Positions 54,759 through 64,000 of a stretch of 64,000 nucleotides of DNA are shown piece by piece (position 1 is the stretch's first letter; each line of letters begins with the position of its first letter). The DNA is from Undibacterium sp. GTDB lineage: Bacteria > Pseudomonadota > Gammaproteobacteria > Burkholderiales > Burkholderiaceae_D. Made by a program: the position numbers and the translations under genes. The notes under the pieces are model-generated. The model was not told the origin of the DNA and did not search any database. It was given only the letters and a program-made list of their open reading frames with translations. The DNA is taken from contig NZ_JAUSFI010000066.1 of NCBI RefSeq assembly GCF_030651495.1, positions 19,951 to 83,950 on the forward strand. The letters run 5' to 3'.

Positions 54759-57700
54759 TCAGACTTCGCCGTCGATAACATCGCTAGCGGCAACTTCCGG
54801 CATCGGCGCAAAAATCGCTTTTTCAGCCAGCAACAAGGCTGCACGTTCGTCCGCTTCCCATGACTCTTTGAGTTTGCGTGCACGGTGGAATGCCAGACCG
54901 GTACCAGCCGGTATCAGGCGACCAACGATGACGTTCTCTTTCAAGCCACGCAGACTGTCGCGTTTGCCCATGATCGCCGCTTCCGTCAGAACCCGTGTGG
55001 TTTCCTGGAAAGAGGCGGCAGAGATAAACGAATCGGTCGACAAAGATGCCTTGGTAATACCCAGCAAGATATTTTCATAGGTTGCAGGGATACCGCCAGC
55101 CGCAATCACGCGGTCGTTTTCGCCGAGCAAATCAGAACGCTCGACTTGTTCGCCCAAGATGTAATTCGCATCGCCAGGTTGAGTCACGATAACGCGACGC
55201 AACATTTGACGCACGATCACTTCAATGTGCTTGTCATTGATCTTCACGCCCTGCAAACGGTACACGTCTTGAACTTCATCAACGATGTAACGCGCCAGCG
55301 CTTCGATACCCAACAATCGCAGAATGTCTTGCGGATCGGCCGGGCCGTCGACAATCATTTCACCCTTGTTGACGACTTGACCGTCATGCACCAGGACTTG
55401 TTTGTCTTTGGTGATCAGGAACTCGTGCTTCTCGCCATCGAGGTCGGTGATTTCCAGACGTTGCTTACCTTTGGTTTCTTTACCAAACGCAACCGTACCT
55501 GTGACTTCCGCCAACATACCTGCGTCTTTTGGTGAACGCGCTTCAAACAACTCGGCAACGCGTGGCAGACCACCGGTAATATCACGGGTCTTTTGTGATT
55601 CAGTCGGGATACGCGCCAGCACTTCACCAACGTGCACTTGCTGACCGTCTTTCACGGTAATCAGCGCGCCGACCTGGAAACCGATCGTTACTGCATGCTC
55701 GGTGCCAGAAATTTTGACCTCTTCACCTTGTTCGTTCAACAGTTTAACCTGTGGACGCAAAGTCTTGCCCGCGGTACCGCGACGCTTGGCATCGATCGCT
55801 ACCAACGTGGACAAGCCAGTCACATCATCCACCTGCTTGGCAACGGTCACGCCTTCTTCTACGTTCTCGAACTTCACTGTACCAGTGTATTCGGTAATGA
55901 TAGGACGGGTCAGTGGATCCCAGGTTGCCAGATCAGTACCGGCCTTGATGACCATACCGTCTTTAACAATCAGCACCGCACCGTAAGGTACTTTATGACG
56001 TTCGCGCTCACGGCCATGATCATCCGTGATCAAGACTTCACCGGAACGGGAAATCACGATCTGTGCACCTTTGCCATTCGTTACATAACGCATGGTGGCG
56101 GTGAAACGGATAGTACCGTTAGACTTGGCTTCAACGGAAGAGGCAATCGCGGCACGGGATGCGGCACCACCGATATGGAAAGTACGCATCGTCAACTGTG
56201 TACCTGGCTCACCGATCGACTGAGCGGCGATAACACCGACAGCTTCACCGGCATTGACCATGGTACCGCGACCTAAGTCACGACCGTAGCACATTGCGCA
56301 CAGGCCATAGCGTGTATCGCAAGTCAATGGCGTACGCACCTTGACTTCATCAATACCGAGGCGTTCGATTTCTTCCACCGAATCTTCATCCAGCAGGGTG
56401 CCGGCTGGATACAAAGTTTCTTGTGTTTCTGGGTTGACGATTTCGTTCGCGGTAACACGGCCCAAGATCAGGTCGCGCAAAGGCACGTTAACTTCACCGC
56501 CCTCAACAATCGCTTTCATCGCTGCGCCGTTGGACGTGCCGCAATCATCTTCGATCACAACCAGATCCTGCGTCACGTCGACCAGACGGCGTGTCAGGTA
56601 ACCTGAGTTCGCTGTCTTCAAGGCGGTATCGGCCAGACCTTTACGCGCACCGTGCGTCGAAATAAAGTACTGAAGAACGTTCAGGCCTTCGCGGAAGTTC
56701 GCGGTAATCGGTGTTTCGATAATCGAGCCATCCGGTTTCGCCATCAGTCCGCGCATACCTGCCAACTGACGAATCTGTGCTGCAGAACCACGCGCACCGG
56801 AGTCAGCCATCATGTAAATCGCATTGAACGACTCTTGTGTACCATGTGTGCCGTCGCGGCGGATAACGTCTTCCACTTTCAGCTGATCCATCATGGCCTT
56901 GCCGACGTCATCACCGGTTTTGCCCCAGATATCGACAACCTTGTTATAACGTTCGCCGGCAGTCACCAGACCGGACGCATATTGCTGCTCGATCTGTTTG
57001 ACTTCATGCTCGGCAGCCGCCAGCAAGGTGACTTTTTGTGGCGGTACCAGCATATCGTCGATACAGATCGAGATACCGGCACGTGTCGCCAAACGGAAAC
57101 CCATTTGCATCAATTGATCGGCAAACACGACCGTGGCGCGCAGACCGCACTTACGGAAAGAGGTATCGATCAGCTTGGAAATTTCTTTCTTTTTCAAGGC
57201 ACGGTTAAGTACCGAGAATGGCAAGCCTTTAGGCAGAATCTCTGACAAAATCGCACGACCGACTGTGGTTTCGTAACGGGTGACTGTCTTGACGAATTCG
57301 CCAGTCTCTACATTTTTTGGGTATTCAGTGATACGCACAGTAATGCGCGTCATGAGTTCGACTTCCTTGTTGTCCCAAGCACGGATCGCTTCGGAAACAT
57401 CAGGGAACATCATGCCTTCGCCCTTGCCGTTGATTTTTTCACGGGAAGCGTAGTACAGGCCCAACACGATATCTTGCGAAGGAACGATAGACGGTTCGCC
57501 GTTAGACGGGAACAGGATATTGTTCGATGCCAGCATCAGTGTGCGCGCTTCCATCTGTGCTTCCACAGACAAAGGAACGTGAACCGCCATTTGATCGCCA
57601 TCGAAATCGGCATTGAATGCGGCGCAGACCAGTGGATGCAACTGGATCGCTTTACCTTCAATCAGGACCGGCTCAAACGCCTGAATACCTAAACGATGCA

Positions 57701-58994
57701 GCGTAGGCGCACGGTTCAGCATGATCGGATGTTCGCGAATGACTTCTTCCAGGATATCCCAAACCACAGGTTCTTGAATCTCAACCAGTTTTTTCGCCGC
57801 CTTGATGGTTGTTGCCAGACCCATCAATTCCAGTTTATTGAAAATGAAAGGCTTGAACAATTCCAACGCCATCAATTTTGGCAAACCGCACTGATGCAGT
57901 TTCAGCTGCGGACCAACCACGATGACTGAACGACCGGAGTAATCGACGCGCTTACCCAACAAGTTTTGACGGAAACGGCCGCCTTTACCCTTGATCATCT
58001 CAGCCAGAGATTTCAACGGACGCTTGTTCGCGCCTGTCATGGCTTTACCGCGACGACCGTTATCCAACAAGGAATCGACCGCTTCTTGCAACATACGCTT
58101 TTCATTGCGCGTAATGATTTCCGGAGCGCGCAATTCCATCAGGCGCTTCAGGCGATTATTACGGTTAATGACGCGGCGATACAAATCGTTCAGATCGGAA
58201 GTGGCGAAACGGCCACCATCCAAAGGTACCAATGGACGCAATTCTGGCGGCAACACTGGCAACACTTCCATGATCATCCAGTCTGGCTTAATGCCAGAAC
58301 GTTGGAATGCTTCCAACACTTTCAGACGCTTGGAATATTTCTTGATCTTGGCTTCAGATTTCGATTCTTTGAGCTCGGTACGCAGAGTTTCTGCATCACG
58401 GTCGATATCGATAGAACGCAGCAATTCACGGATACCTTCGGCACCCATGAAAGCGGTGAATTCGTCGCCATGCTCTTCGTACTTGGCAGCGTAATCGTCT
58501 TCCGACATGATCTGGCATTTTTTCAGCGGAGTCATGCCTGGATCGGTGACTACGTAGGCTTCAAAATACAAGACGCGTTCGATATCGCGCAAAGTCATGT
58601 CCAGTACCATACCCAGACGGGATGGCAGGGATTTCAAAAACCAGATATGCGCAGTAGGTGAAGCCAACTCGATATGACCCATGCGTTCACGACGCACTTT
58701 GGCCAGAGTAACTTCAACGCCGCATTTTTCGCAGACTACACCACGATGCTTCAGACGCTTGTACTTACCGCACAGGCATTCGTAATCCTTGATAGGGCCA
58801 AAAATCTTGGCGCAGAACAGACCGTCACGCTCAGGCTTGAAAGTACGATAGTTGATGGTTTCCGGTTTTTTTACTTCACCGTAGGACCATGAACGGATTT
58901 TTTCTGGGGACGCAAGACCAATCTTGATCGCGTCGAATTGTTCATTTGGCTGAACTTGCTTGAATAAATCGAGCAGTGCTTTCATGTCTATCAC
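54759..58994 (-). CDS. rpoC: DNA-directed RNA polymerase beta' subunit
   Basis: 1411 residues, of the usual proteobacterial length. Zinc finger [20 protein letters not shown] near residues 70-90, the catalytic [14 protein letters not shown] loop with its three Asp metal ligands, and the second zinc cluster ([15 protein letters not shown]). Starts [20 protein letters not shown], as in betaproteobacteria. Downstream of rpoB after 207 bp. rpsL/rpsG/fusA do not follow; birA-coaX is next. Confidence 0.98.
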   Translation of the reverse strand: MIDMKALLDLFKQVQPNEQFDAIKIGLASPEKIRSWSYGEVKKPETINYRTFKPERDGLFCAKIFGPIKDYECLCGKYKRLKHRGVVCEKCGVEVTLAKVRRERMGHIELASPTAHIWFLKSLPSRLGMVLDMTLRDIERVLYFEAYVVTDPGMTPLKKCQIMSEDDYAAKYEEHGDEFTAFMGAEGIRELLRSIDIDRDAETLRTELKESKSEAKIKKYSKRLKVLEAFQRSGIKPDWMIMEVLPVLPPELRPLVPLDGGRFATSDLNDLYRRVINRNNRLKRLMELRAPEIITRNEKRMLQEAVDSLLDNGRRGKAMTGANKRPLKSLAEMIKGKGGRFRQNLLGKRVDYSGRSVIVVGPQLKLHQCGLPKLMALELFKPFIFNKLELMGLATTIKAAKKLVEIQEPVVWDILEEVIREHPIMLNRAPTLHRLGIQAFEPVLIEGKAIQLHPLVCAAFNADFDGDQMAVHVPLSVEAQMEARTLMLASNNILFPSNGEPSIVPSQDIVLGLYYASREKINGKGEGMMFPDVSEAIRAWDNKEVELMTRITVRITEYPKNVETGEFVKTVTRYETTVGRAILSEILPKGLPFSVLNRALKKKEISKLIDTSFRKCGLRATVVFADQLMQMGFRLATRAGISICIDDMLVPPQKVTLLAAAEHEVKQIEQQYASGLVTAGERYNKVVDIWGKTGDDVGKAMMDQLKVEDVIRRDGTHGTQESFNAIYMMADSGARGSAAQIRQLAGMRGLMAKPDGSIIETPITANFREGLNVLQYFISTHGARKGLADTALKTANSGYLTRRLVDVTQDLVVIEDDCGTSNGAAMKAIVEGGEVNVPLRDLILGRVTANEIVNPETQETLYPAGTLLDEDSVEEIERLGIDEVKVRTPLTCDTRYGLCAMCYGRDLGRGTMVNAGEAVGVIAAQSIGEPGTQLTMRTFHIGGAASRAAIASSVEAKSNGTIRFTATMRYVTNGKGAQIVISRSGEVLITDDHGRERERHKVPYGAVLIVKDGMVIKAGTDLATWDPLTRPIITEYTGTVKFENVEEGVTVAKQVDDVTGLSTLVAIDAKRRGTAGKTLRPQVKLLNEQGEEVKISGTEHAVTIGFQVGALITVKDGQQVHVGEVLARIPTESQKTRDITGGLPRVAELFEARSPKDAGMLAEVTGTVAFGKETKGKQRLEITDLDGEKHEFLITKDKQVLVHDGQVVNKGEMIVDGPADPQDILRLLGIEALARYIVDEVQDVYRLQGVKINDKHIEVIVRQMLRRVIVTQPGDANYILGEQVERSDLLGENDRVIAAGGIPATYENILLGITKASLSTDSFISAASFQETTRVLTEAAIMGKRDSLRGLKENVIVGRLIPAGTGLAFHRARKLKESWEADERAALLLAEKAIFAPMPEVAASDVIDGEV

Positions 58995-59149
58995 TCCAGT
59001 GTAGCGTGTGAAAACGCTTGGTGATTAATGGTGTTACCAGGTTTGTTTTCGTATAAAACCCTGTTCGCATCAGCGGGAGAGCCCGGTTTTGCAAACGGGT
59101 TCCGCCTATACCGGGAACGAAAACTTTCCTAACGGCTATATATACTAAT

Positions 59150-59180
59150 GCCGCCACCCGGCAATACACCCGGTGGCGGC
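59150..59180. other. GC-rich hairpin in the rpoB-rpoC spacer
   Basis: GCCGCCACC (59150-59158) and GGTGGCGGC (59172-59180) pair perfectly with a 13-base loop. It is 21 bp after the rpoB stop. No T-run follows on the minus strand, so full termination is not expected; RNA processing or 3' stabilisation are possible. A weaker stem with CCCGGTTT...AAACGGG lies near 59090. Confidence 0.5.
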
Positions 59181-59201
59181 TTTACTTCTATTACTTTGCT
59201 A

Positions 59202-62200
59202 TCAGTTGCGATCCAGATCGATATCGATACCCAGCGAGCGAATTTCTTTAACCAAGACGTTAAAGGATTCCGGCATACCGGCTTCAATCACGTGATCACC
59301 CTTGACCAGATTTTCGTACACTTTGGTACGGCCATTCACGTCATCTGATTTCACAGTCAACATCTCTTGCAAGACATACGAAGCACCGTAAGCTTCCAGT
59401 GCCCACACTTCCATCTCACCGAAACGCTGGCCACCGAATTGGGCTTTACCACCCAACGGCTGTTGCGTTACCAGAGAGTAAGGTCCGGTAGAACGGGCAT
59501 GCATCTTGTCATCGACCAGATGATGCAGTTTCAGCATATGCATGTAACCGACCGTGACATTGCGCTCGAACGATTCACCGGTACGACCGTCGTACAAGGT
59601 AACCTGATTCTTTGAAGGCGTCATACCCAGTTGTTTCGCAATCGCATCCGGATAAGCCAGATCCAGCATACGGCGGATTTCGCTCTCGTCAGCACCGTCA
59701 AAAACTGGTGTCGCAAATGGCACACCATTTTTCAGATTGCTAGTCAGTGTCAGAATCTCTGTATCGGACAAGCCATCAATGTCTTCTGTCTTGCCAGATT
59801 CGTTATAAATCTGTTTCAAGAAGCCACGCAACTCTTCGATTTTAGCTTTAGCTTTCAGCATTTCGCCGATACGCAAGCCCAAACCTTTTGCCGCCCAACC
59901 CAAATGGACTTCCAAAATCTGACCAACGTTCATCCGTGACGGAACACCCAGAGGGTTCAATACGATGTCGGCTGGTGTACCGTCTGCCATGTAAGGCATA
60001 TCTTCAACCGGAACAATACGTGAGACCACACCTTTGTTACCGTGGCGCCCCGCCATCTTGTCACCAGGTTGCAAGCGACGTTTAACGGCCAGGTAAACCT
60101 TGACCATTTTTTGTACGCCAGGCGGCAATTCATCGCCTTGTGTCAGTTTAGTACGTTTTTCTTCAAACGCCAGATCAAACTGGTGACGTTTTTCAGCGAT
60201 GGAATCCTTGATGGCTTCCAAAGACTTGGCTGCATCATCATCCGCCGGGCGAATATCAAACCAGTGATATTTATCTAAATCAGACAAATACTCTTTAGTG
60301 ATACTGCTGCCTTTGGCCAATTTAGCCGGGCCGCCGTTGGCAATCTTACCGATCAACATACGCTCAAGACGTTCAAATGCATCGCCTTCAACAATACGCA
60401 TCTGATCGTTCAGATCGAGACGATAGCGTTTCAGCTCATCATCAATAATCTGTTGTGCACGTTTGTCGCGTTGTATGCCTTCGCGCGTGAACACCTGGAC
60501 GTCAATCACAGTACCTACCATGCCAGAAGGCACGCGCAGGGAAGTGTCTTTTACATCAGAAGCTTTTTCACCGAAAATCGCACGCAGCAGTTTTTCTTCC
60601 GGTGTCAGTTGCGTTTCGCCTTTTGGCGTCACTTTACCAACCAAGGTATCACCGGCAGTCACTTCAGCACCGACATAGACGATACCGGCTTCATCCAGAC
60701 GTGCCAGTTGATTTTCAGCCAGATTCGAGATATCACGAGTGATCTCTTCGGCACCGAGCTTGGTATCACGTGCCACGACCGACAATTCTTCAATATGAAT
60801 CGAAGTGTAGCGATCATCTGCAACGACTTTTTCGGAGATCAAAATCGAATCTTCAAAGTTGTAGCCGTTCCATGGCATAAACGCGACCAGCATGTTTTGA
60901 CCCAGGGCCAATTCACCCAAATCGGTCGATGCACCATCGGCCAACACGTCACCTTTGGCGACGATATCGCCGATCTTGACGATAGGACGCTGATTGATAT
61001 TGGTATTTTGATTTGAACGGGTGTACTTGATCAGATTGTAAATATCTACACCGACTTCGCCAGCCGTCGCTTCAGCATCGTTGACACGAATAACAATACG
61101 GCCCGCATCGATATAATCGACTTTACCGCCGCGCAATGCCTGCACCGTAGTGCCGGAATCGACTGCGACTGTACGTTCAATACCGGTACCAACCAAGGCT
61201 TTTTCCGGACGCAGGCAAGGAACTGCCTGACGCTGCATGTTGGCACCCATCAACGCACGGTTTGCATCATCGTGTTCGAGGAAAGGAATCAAGGAAGCCG
61301 CCACCGAGACCACCTGGCCAGTAGCAACGTCCATGTACTGGACACGTTCCGGCGAAACCAGAATAGTTTCACCCGCTTGACGCGCAGAAACCAATTCATC
61401 GGACAAGCTACCGCTAGGATCAATCGTTGCATTCGCCTGAGCGATGATGTAACGGCCTTCTTCGATCGCAGACAGATAATCGATTTGGGTAGTGATCTTG
61501 CTGTCGACAACTTTACGATACGGCGTTTCAAGGAAACCGTATTCGTTCAGACGCGCATACAAAGCCAGCGAGTTGATCAAACCAATGTTTGGTCCCTCTG
61601 GTGTTTCAATCGGGCAAACGCGGCCATAATGTGTCGGATGTACGTCACGCACTTCAAAACCAGCGCGTTCACGTGTCAAACCACCAGGACCCAGGGCAGA
61701 AATACGACGTTTATGCGTGATTTCGGACAGTGGATTGGTTTGATCCATAAACTGTGACAATTGTGAAGAACCGAAGAACTCACGAATCGCGGCAGAGATA
61801 GGCTTGGAATTGATCAAATCATGCGGCATCAGGTTATCAGCTTCAGCCTGACCCAAACGCTCTTTGACCGCACGTTCTACACGTACCAGACCGGCGCGGA
61901 ACTGATTCTCAGCCAATTCACCGACGCAACGGACGCGACGATTACCTAAGTGATCAATATCATCGACTTCGCCGCGACCATTGCGCAACTCAACCAGGAT
62001 CTTAATCACGGCCAAAACGTCTTCGTTCGACAAAGTCATGGCACCGGTCAGTTCATCACGACCGATACGGCGGTTGAACTTCATACGGCCTACCGCTGAC
62101 AAATCATAACGATCTTCGTTGTAGAACAGGCCGTTGAACAGGGACTCAACTGAATCTTCTGTCGGAGGTTCACCAGGACGCATCATGCGATAGATCGCTA

Positions 62201-63314
62201 CACGAGCAGCCATCTTGTCCGCAGTATCATCTGCGCGCAAAGTCTGGGAAATGTACGAACCCTGATCCAAATCATTGGTATACAGTGTTTGAATATCGGC
62301 AACTTTAGCGTCACGCAAACGCGCCAGCAATTCTTCCGTCAACTCATCGTTGGCATTGGCAATCACTTCACCGGTATCTGCGTCAACGATATTTTTCGCC
62401 AAAACGCGACCGAGCAAATAATCTTCAGGAACAGAAATATGCTTGATACCCGCCGCTTCAACTTCACGCACATGCTTGGAGTTGATGCGTTTATCTTTGG
62501 CAACAATAACCTTGCCGGATTTGTCGACGATATCAAAACGCGCCACTTCGCCGCGCAGACGTTCAGCAACAAATTCCATCTCTGCGCCATCACTGTGCAG
62601 ATTGAAGTTATCGAAAACAAAGAAATTCGCCAAGATCTGTTCATTGCTCATGCCGATAGCACGCAGCAAGATCGTTACCGGCATCTTACGACGGCGATCG
62701 ATACGGAAGAACAGGATATCTTTTGGATCGAATTCAAAATCCAGCCAAGAGCCACGGTAAGGAATAATCCTTGCCGAGAACAGCAATTTACCGGATGAAT
62801 GTGTCTTGCCGCGATCATGTTCAAAGAACACGCCAGGCGAACGGTGCAACTGTGAGACGATAACGCGCTCAGTACCGTTAATCACGAAGGAACCGGTATT
62901 GGTCATGAGCGGCAATTCGCCCATGTACACTTCCTGTTCTTTCATTTCCTTAACGACAGGTTTGGTTGGCGATTCTTTATCCAGAATCACCAGACGTACC
63001 TTGGCACGTAAAGGTGACGCAAAAGTGAGTCCGCGCAATTGACATTCCTTGACATCAAATGCAGGGTCACCTAAAACGTAGGATAAGAATTCGAGGCGAG
63101 CGAACCCATTATGCGACACAATCGGGAAAATGGACGTGAAGGCAGACTGCAAGCCCTCATTTTTACGCGTCGACGGTACTTTGTCGGCTTGTAAAAAAGC
63201 CAAATATGACTCGAGCTGGGTCGCCAGCAGGAACGGAACGTTGTGAACGTTAGCGCGTTTCGCAAAAGATTTACGAATTCGCTTCTTCTCAGTAAATGAG
63301 TAGTGCATGGACAC
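59202..63314 (-). CDS. rpoB: DNA-directed RNA polymerase beta subunit
   Basis: 1370 residues; complete. It begins [18 protein letters not shown] (second ATG at 63308; M1 at 63314). The rifampicin-pocket segments are [20 protein letters not shown] and [20 protein letters not shown], with wild-type-looking Asp, His and Ser residues, so no common resistance substitution is seen. The C-terminus GIDIDLDRN is as expected. Second gene of the rplL-rpoB-rpoC unit. Confidence 0.98.
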   Translation of the reverse strand: MSMHYSFTEKKRIRKSFAKRANVHNVPFLLATQLESYLAFLQADKVPSTRKNEGLQSAFTSIFPIVSHNGFARLEFLSYVLGDPAFDVKECQLRGLTFASPLRAKVRLVILDKESPTKPVVKEMKEQEVYMGELPLMTNTGSFVINGTERVIVSQLHRSPGVFFEHDRGKTHSSGKLLFSARIIPYRGSWLDFEFDPKDILFFRIDRRRKMPVTILLRAIGMSNEQILANFFVFDNFNLHSDGAEMEFVAERLRGEVARFDIVDKSGKVIVAKDKRINSKHVREVEAAGIKHISVPEDYLLGRVLAKNIVDADTGEVIANANDELTEELLARLRDAKVADIQTLYTNDLDQGSYISQTLRADDTADKMAARVAIYRMMRPGEPPTEDSVESLFNGLFYNEDRYDLSAVGRMKFNRRIGRDELTGAMTLSNEDVLAVIKILVELRNGRGEVDDIDHLGNRRVRCVGELAENQFRAGLVRVERAVKERLGQAEADNLMPHDLINSKPISAAIREFFGSSQLSQFMDQTNPLSEITHKRRISALGPGGLTRERAGFEVRDVHPTHYGRVCPIETPEGPNIGLINSLALYARLNEYGFLETPYRKVVDSKITTQIDYLSAIEEGRYIIAQANATIDPSGSLSDELVSARQAGETILVSPERVQYMDVATGQVVSVAASLIPFLEHDDANRALMGANMQRQAVPCLRPEKALVGTGIERTVAVDSGTTVQALRGGKVDYIDAGRIVIRVNDAEATAGEVGVDIYNLIKYTRSNQNTNINQRPIVKIGDIVAKGDVLADGASTDLGELALGQNMLVAFMPWNGYNFEDSILISEKVVADDRYTSIHIEELSVVARDTKLGAEEITRDISNLAENQLARLDEAGIVYVGAEVTAGDTLVGKVTPKGETQLTPEEKLLRAIFGEKASDVKDTSLRVPSGMVGTVIDVQVFTREGIQRDKRAQQIIDDELKRYRLDLNDQMRIVEGDAFERLERMLIGKIANGGPAKLAKGSSITKEYLSDLDKYHWFDIRPADDDAAKSLEAIKDSIAEKRHQFDLAFEEKRTKLTQGDELPPGVQKMVKVYLAVKRRLQPGDKMAGRHGNKGVVSRIVPVEDMPYMADGTPADIVLNPLGVPSRMNVGQILEVHLGWAAKGLGLRIGEMLKAKAKIEELRGFLKQIYNESGKTEDIDGLSDTEILTLTSNLKNGVPFATPVFDGADESEIRRMLDLAYPDAIAKQLGMTPSKNQVTLYDGRTGESFERNVTVGYMHMLKLHHLVDDKMHARSTGPYSLVTQQPLGGKAQFGGQRFGEMEVWALEAYGASYVLQEMLTVKSDDVNGRTKVYENLVKGDHVIEAGMPESFNVLVKEIRSLGIDIDLDRN

Positions 63315-63526
63315 TCCGTGAGTGACAAAAAAGGATGGAGAATTCAGGATTCAAAGTCGTCTTATTAAATCCATCAAAAAACCGACAAGTTTAACTTTTT
63401 ACTACAGTGAAACCTCAAGTCTCAGCCCTTAATTGTTAAAACTAAGCTTCAAACCGACGACTGGGCAATAACAACTTTACCTCAGAAGCAACTAAACAAA
63501 CCTCAGAACGACAAAGAAGCCAAAGA

Positions 63527-63552
63527 GGAACCCTCTCTTGTAAGAGGATTCC
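63527..63552. other. Hairpin in the rplL-rpoB spacer, possible attenuator or processing site
   Basis: GGAACCCTCT (63527-63536) and AGAGGATTCC (63543-63552) pair over 10 bp with one C/A mismatch and a 6-base loop. The 286-bp rplL-rpoB gap also holds no gene. E. coli has both a partial terminator and an RNase III site here; this stem is in the same place, but similarity in function is inferred. Confidence 0.45.
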
Positions 63553-63600
63553 AATCTTTGACTCTGACGAATCCAGAAGATTCGCCATAATAGATCAATA

Positions 63601-63969
63601 TTACTTGATCTCTGCTTTCGCGCCTGCATCTTCCAGCTTTTTCTTAGCTGCATCTGCATCTGCTTTAGTAACAGCTTCTTTAACTGTTTTTGGTGCGCCA
63701 TCAACAACGTCTTTAGCTTCTTTCAAGCCCAGACCAGTCAATTCACGAACTGCTTTAATAACGCCAACTTTGTTCGCGCCGATTTCAGTCAGAATAACGT
63801 TGAATTCTGTTTGTTCTTCAACTGCAGCAGCTGGACCAGCGGCTGGACCAGAAGACATTGCAGCAGCGGAAACACCAAATTTTTCTTCGAATGCTTTAAC
63901 CAAGTCGTTCAGATCCATTACGGACATCGCGCCTACGGCTTCCAAGATATCGTCTTTGCTAATTGCCAT
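63601..63969 (-). CDS. rplL: 50S ribosomal protein L7/L12
   Basis: 122 residues; the stalk protein that recruits translation factors. Start ATG 63969 ([20 protein letters not shown]) with GGAG six bases upstream; four codons further upstream are open but precede the ribosome site. N-terminal dimerisation domain, Ala-rich hinge ([19 protein letters not shown]) and the C-terminal globular domain ([20 protein letters not shown]). The rest of the operon (rplJ) lies beyond the window. Confidence 0.97.
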   Translation of the reverse strand: MAISKDDILEAVGAMSVMDLNDLVKAFEEKFGVSAAAMSSGPAAGPAAAVEEQTEFNVILTEIGANKVGVIKAVRELTGLGLKEAKDVVDGAPKTVKEAVTKADADAAKKKLEDAGAKAEIK

Positions 63970-64000
63970 TTGAAACTCCATTTTATAAATTACATTGATT

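Overview
The window looks like chromosome of a betaproteobacterium in the order Burkholderiales, most likely an Oxalobacteraceae-type organism. The basis is the protein sequences as I recognise them (RpoB of 1370 and RpoC of 1411 residues, L7/L12, Kup, a DUF3149 micro-protein, heme d1 genes, HutF/HutG) and the moderate GC content. No database search was possible, so the genus is not fixed. I saw no tRNA, rRNA, CRISPR array or prophage.

Layout. 1-5.2 kb: a MATE exporter cut by the window edge, a YitT-type membrane protein, the glutathione-dependent formaldehyde pair frmA-frmB (coupled stop/start) and a KAS III-like synthase. 5.3-9.6 kb: a potassium block on the minus strand, a short KdpD-like kinase, KdpE-like regulator and Kup. 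9.7-18.3 kb: a P460-like c-type cytochrome, a 51-residue DUF3149 protein, then a heme d1 biosynthesis cluster. In that cluster nirC-nirF-nirDL-nirG-nirH-nirJ-nirN runs on the minus strand with overlaps or tiny gaps, and nirE is divergent. A perfect FNR/ANR-type palindrome sits at class II spacing from a -10 hexamer in front of nirE. Cytochrome cd1 (NirS) itself is not in the window. 18.4-25.2 kb: a PEELP-type P-type ATPase, a ClpP-like protein, three lipoproteins and a dead REP-associated (RAYT) transposase; this is the most accessory-looking part.

25.6-36.7 kb: flavin reductase, TlpA-like thioredoxin, MFS transporter, outer-membrane-type protein, an Lrp regulator divergent from lysA, a PhyH-type oxygenase, a PPi-type phosphofructokinase, a DUF882 peptidase-like protein and a DUF885 metalloprotein. 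36.8-41.0 kb: a large hybrid histidine kinase overlapping a REC/HD-GYP regulator. 41.5-47.4 kb: aroG, azoR-pirin with a divergent LysR regulator, a lipoprotein hydrolase, a small secreted protein and a VOC protein. 47.4-49.1 kb: an IS110-family element between palindromic repeats. 49.2-52.2 kb: iclR-hutG-hutF. 52.3-64 kb: rplL-rpoB-rpoC, a terminator, then birA-coaX-SPOR protein, all on the minus strand.

The least explained pattern is a family of eight dispersed imperfect palindromes (about 70-120 bp), all intergenic. Each is a head-to-head pair of a 15-mer close to CGCATATCCCATGCG, which is itself a small hairpin, wrapped around a GC-rich centre and inside copy-specific complementary outer arms. 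They resemble REP/BIME elements, and a degenerate RAYT transposase lies in the same window, but I cannot show from sequence alone that the two are linked.
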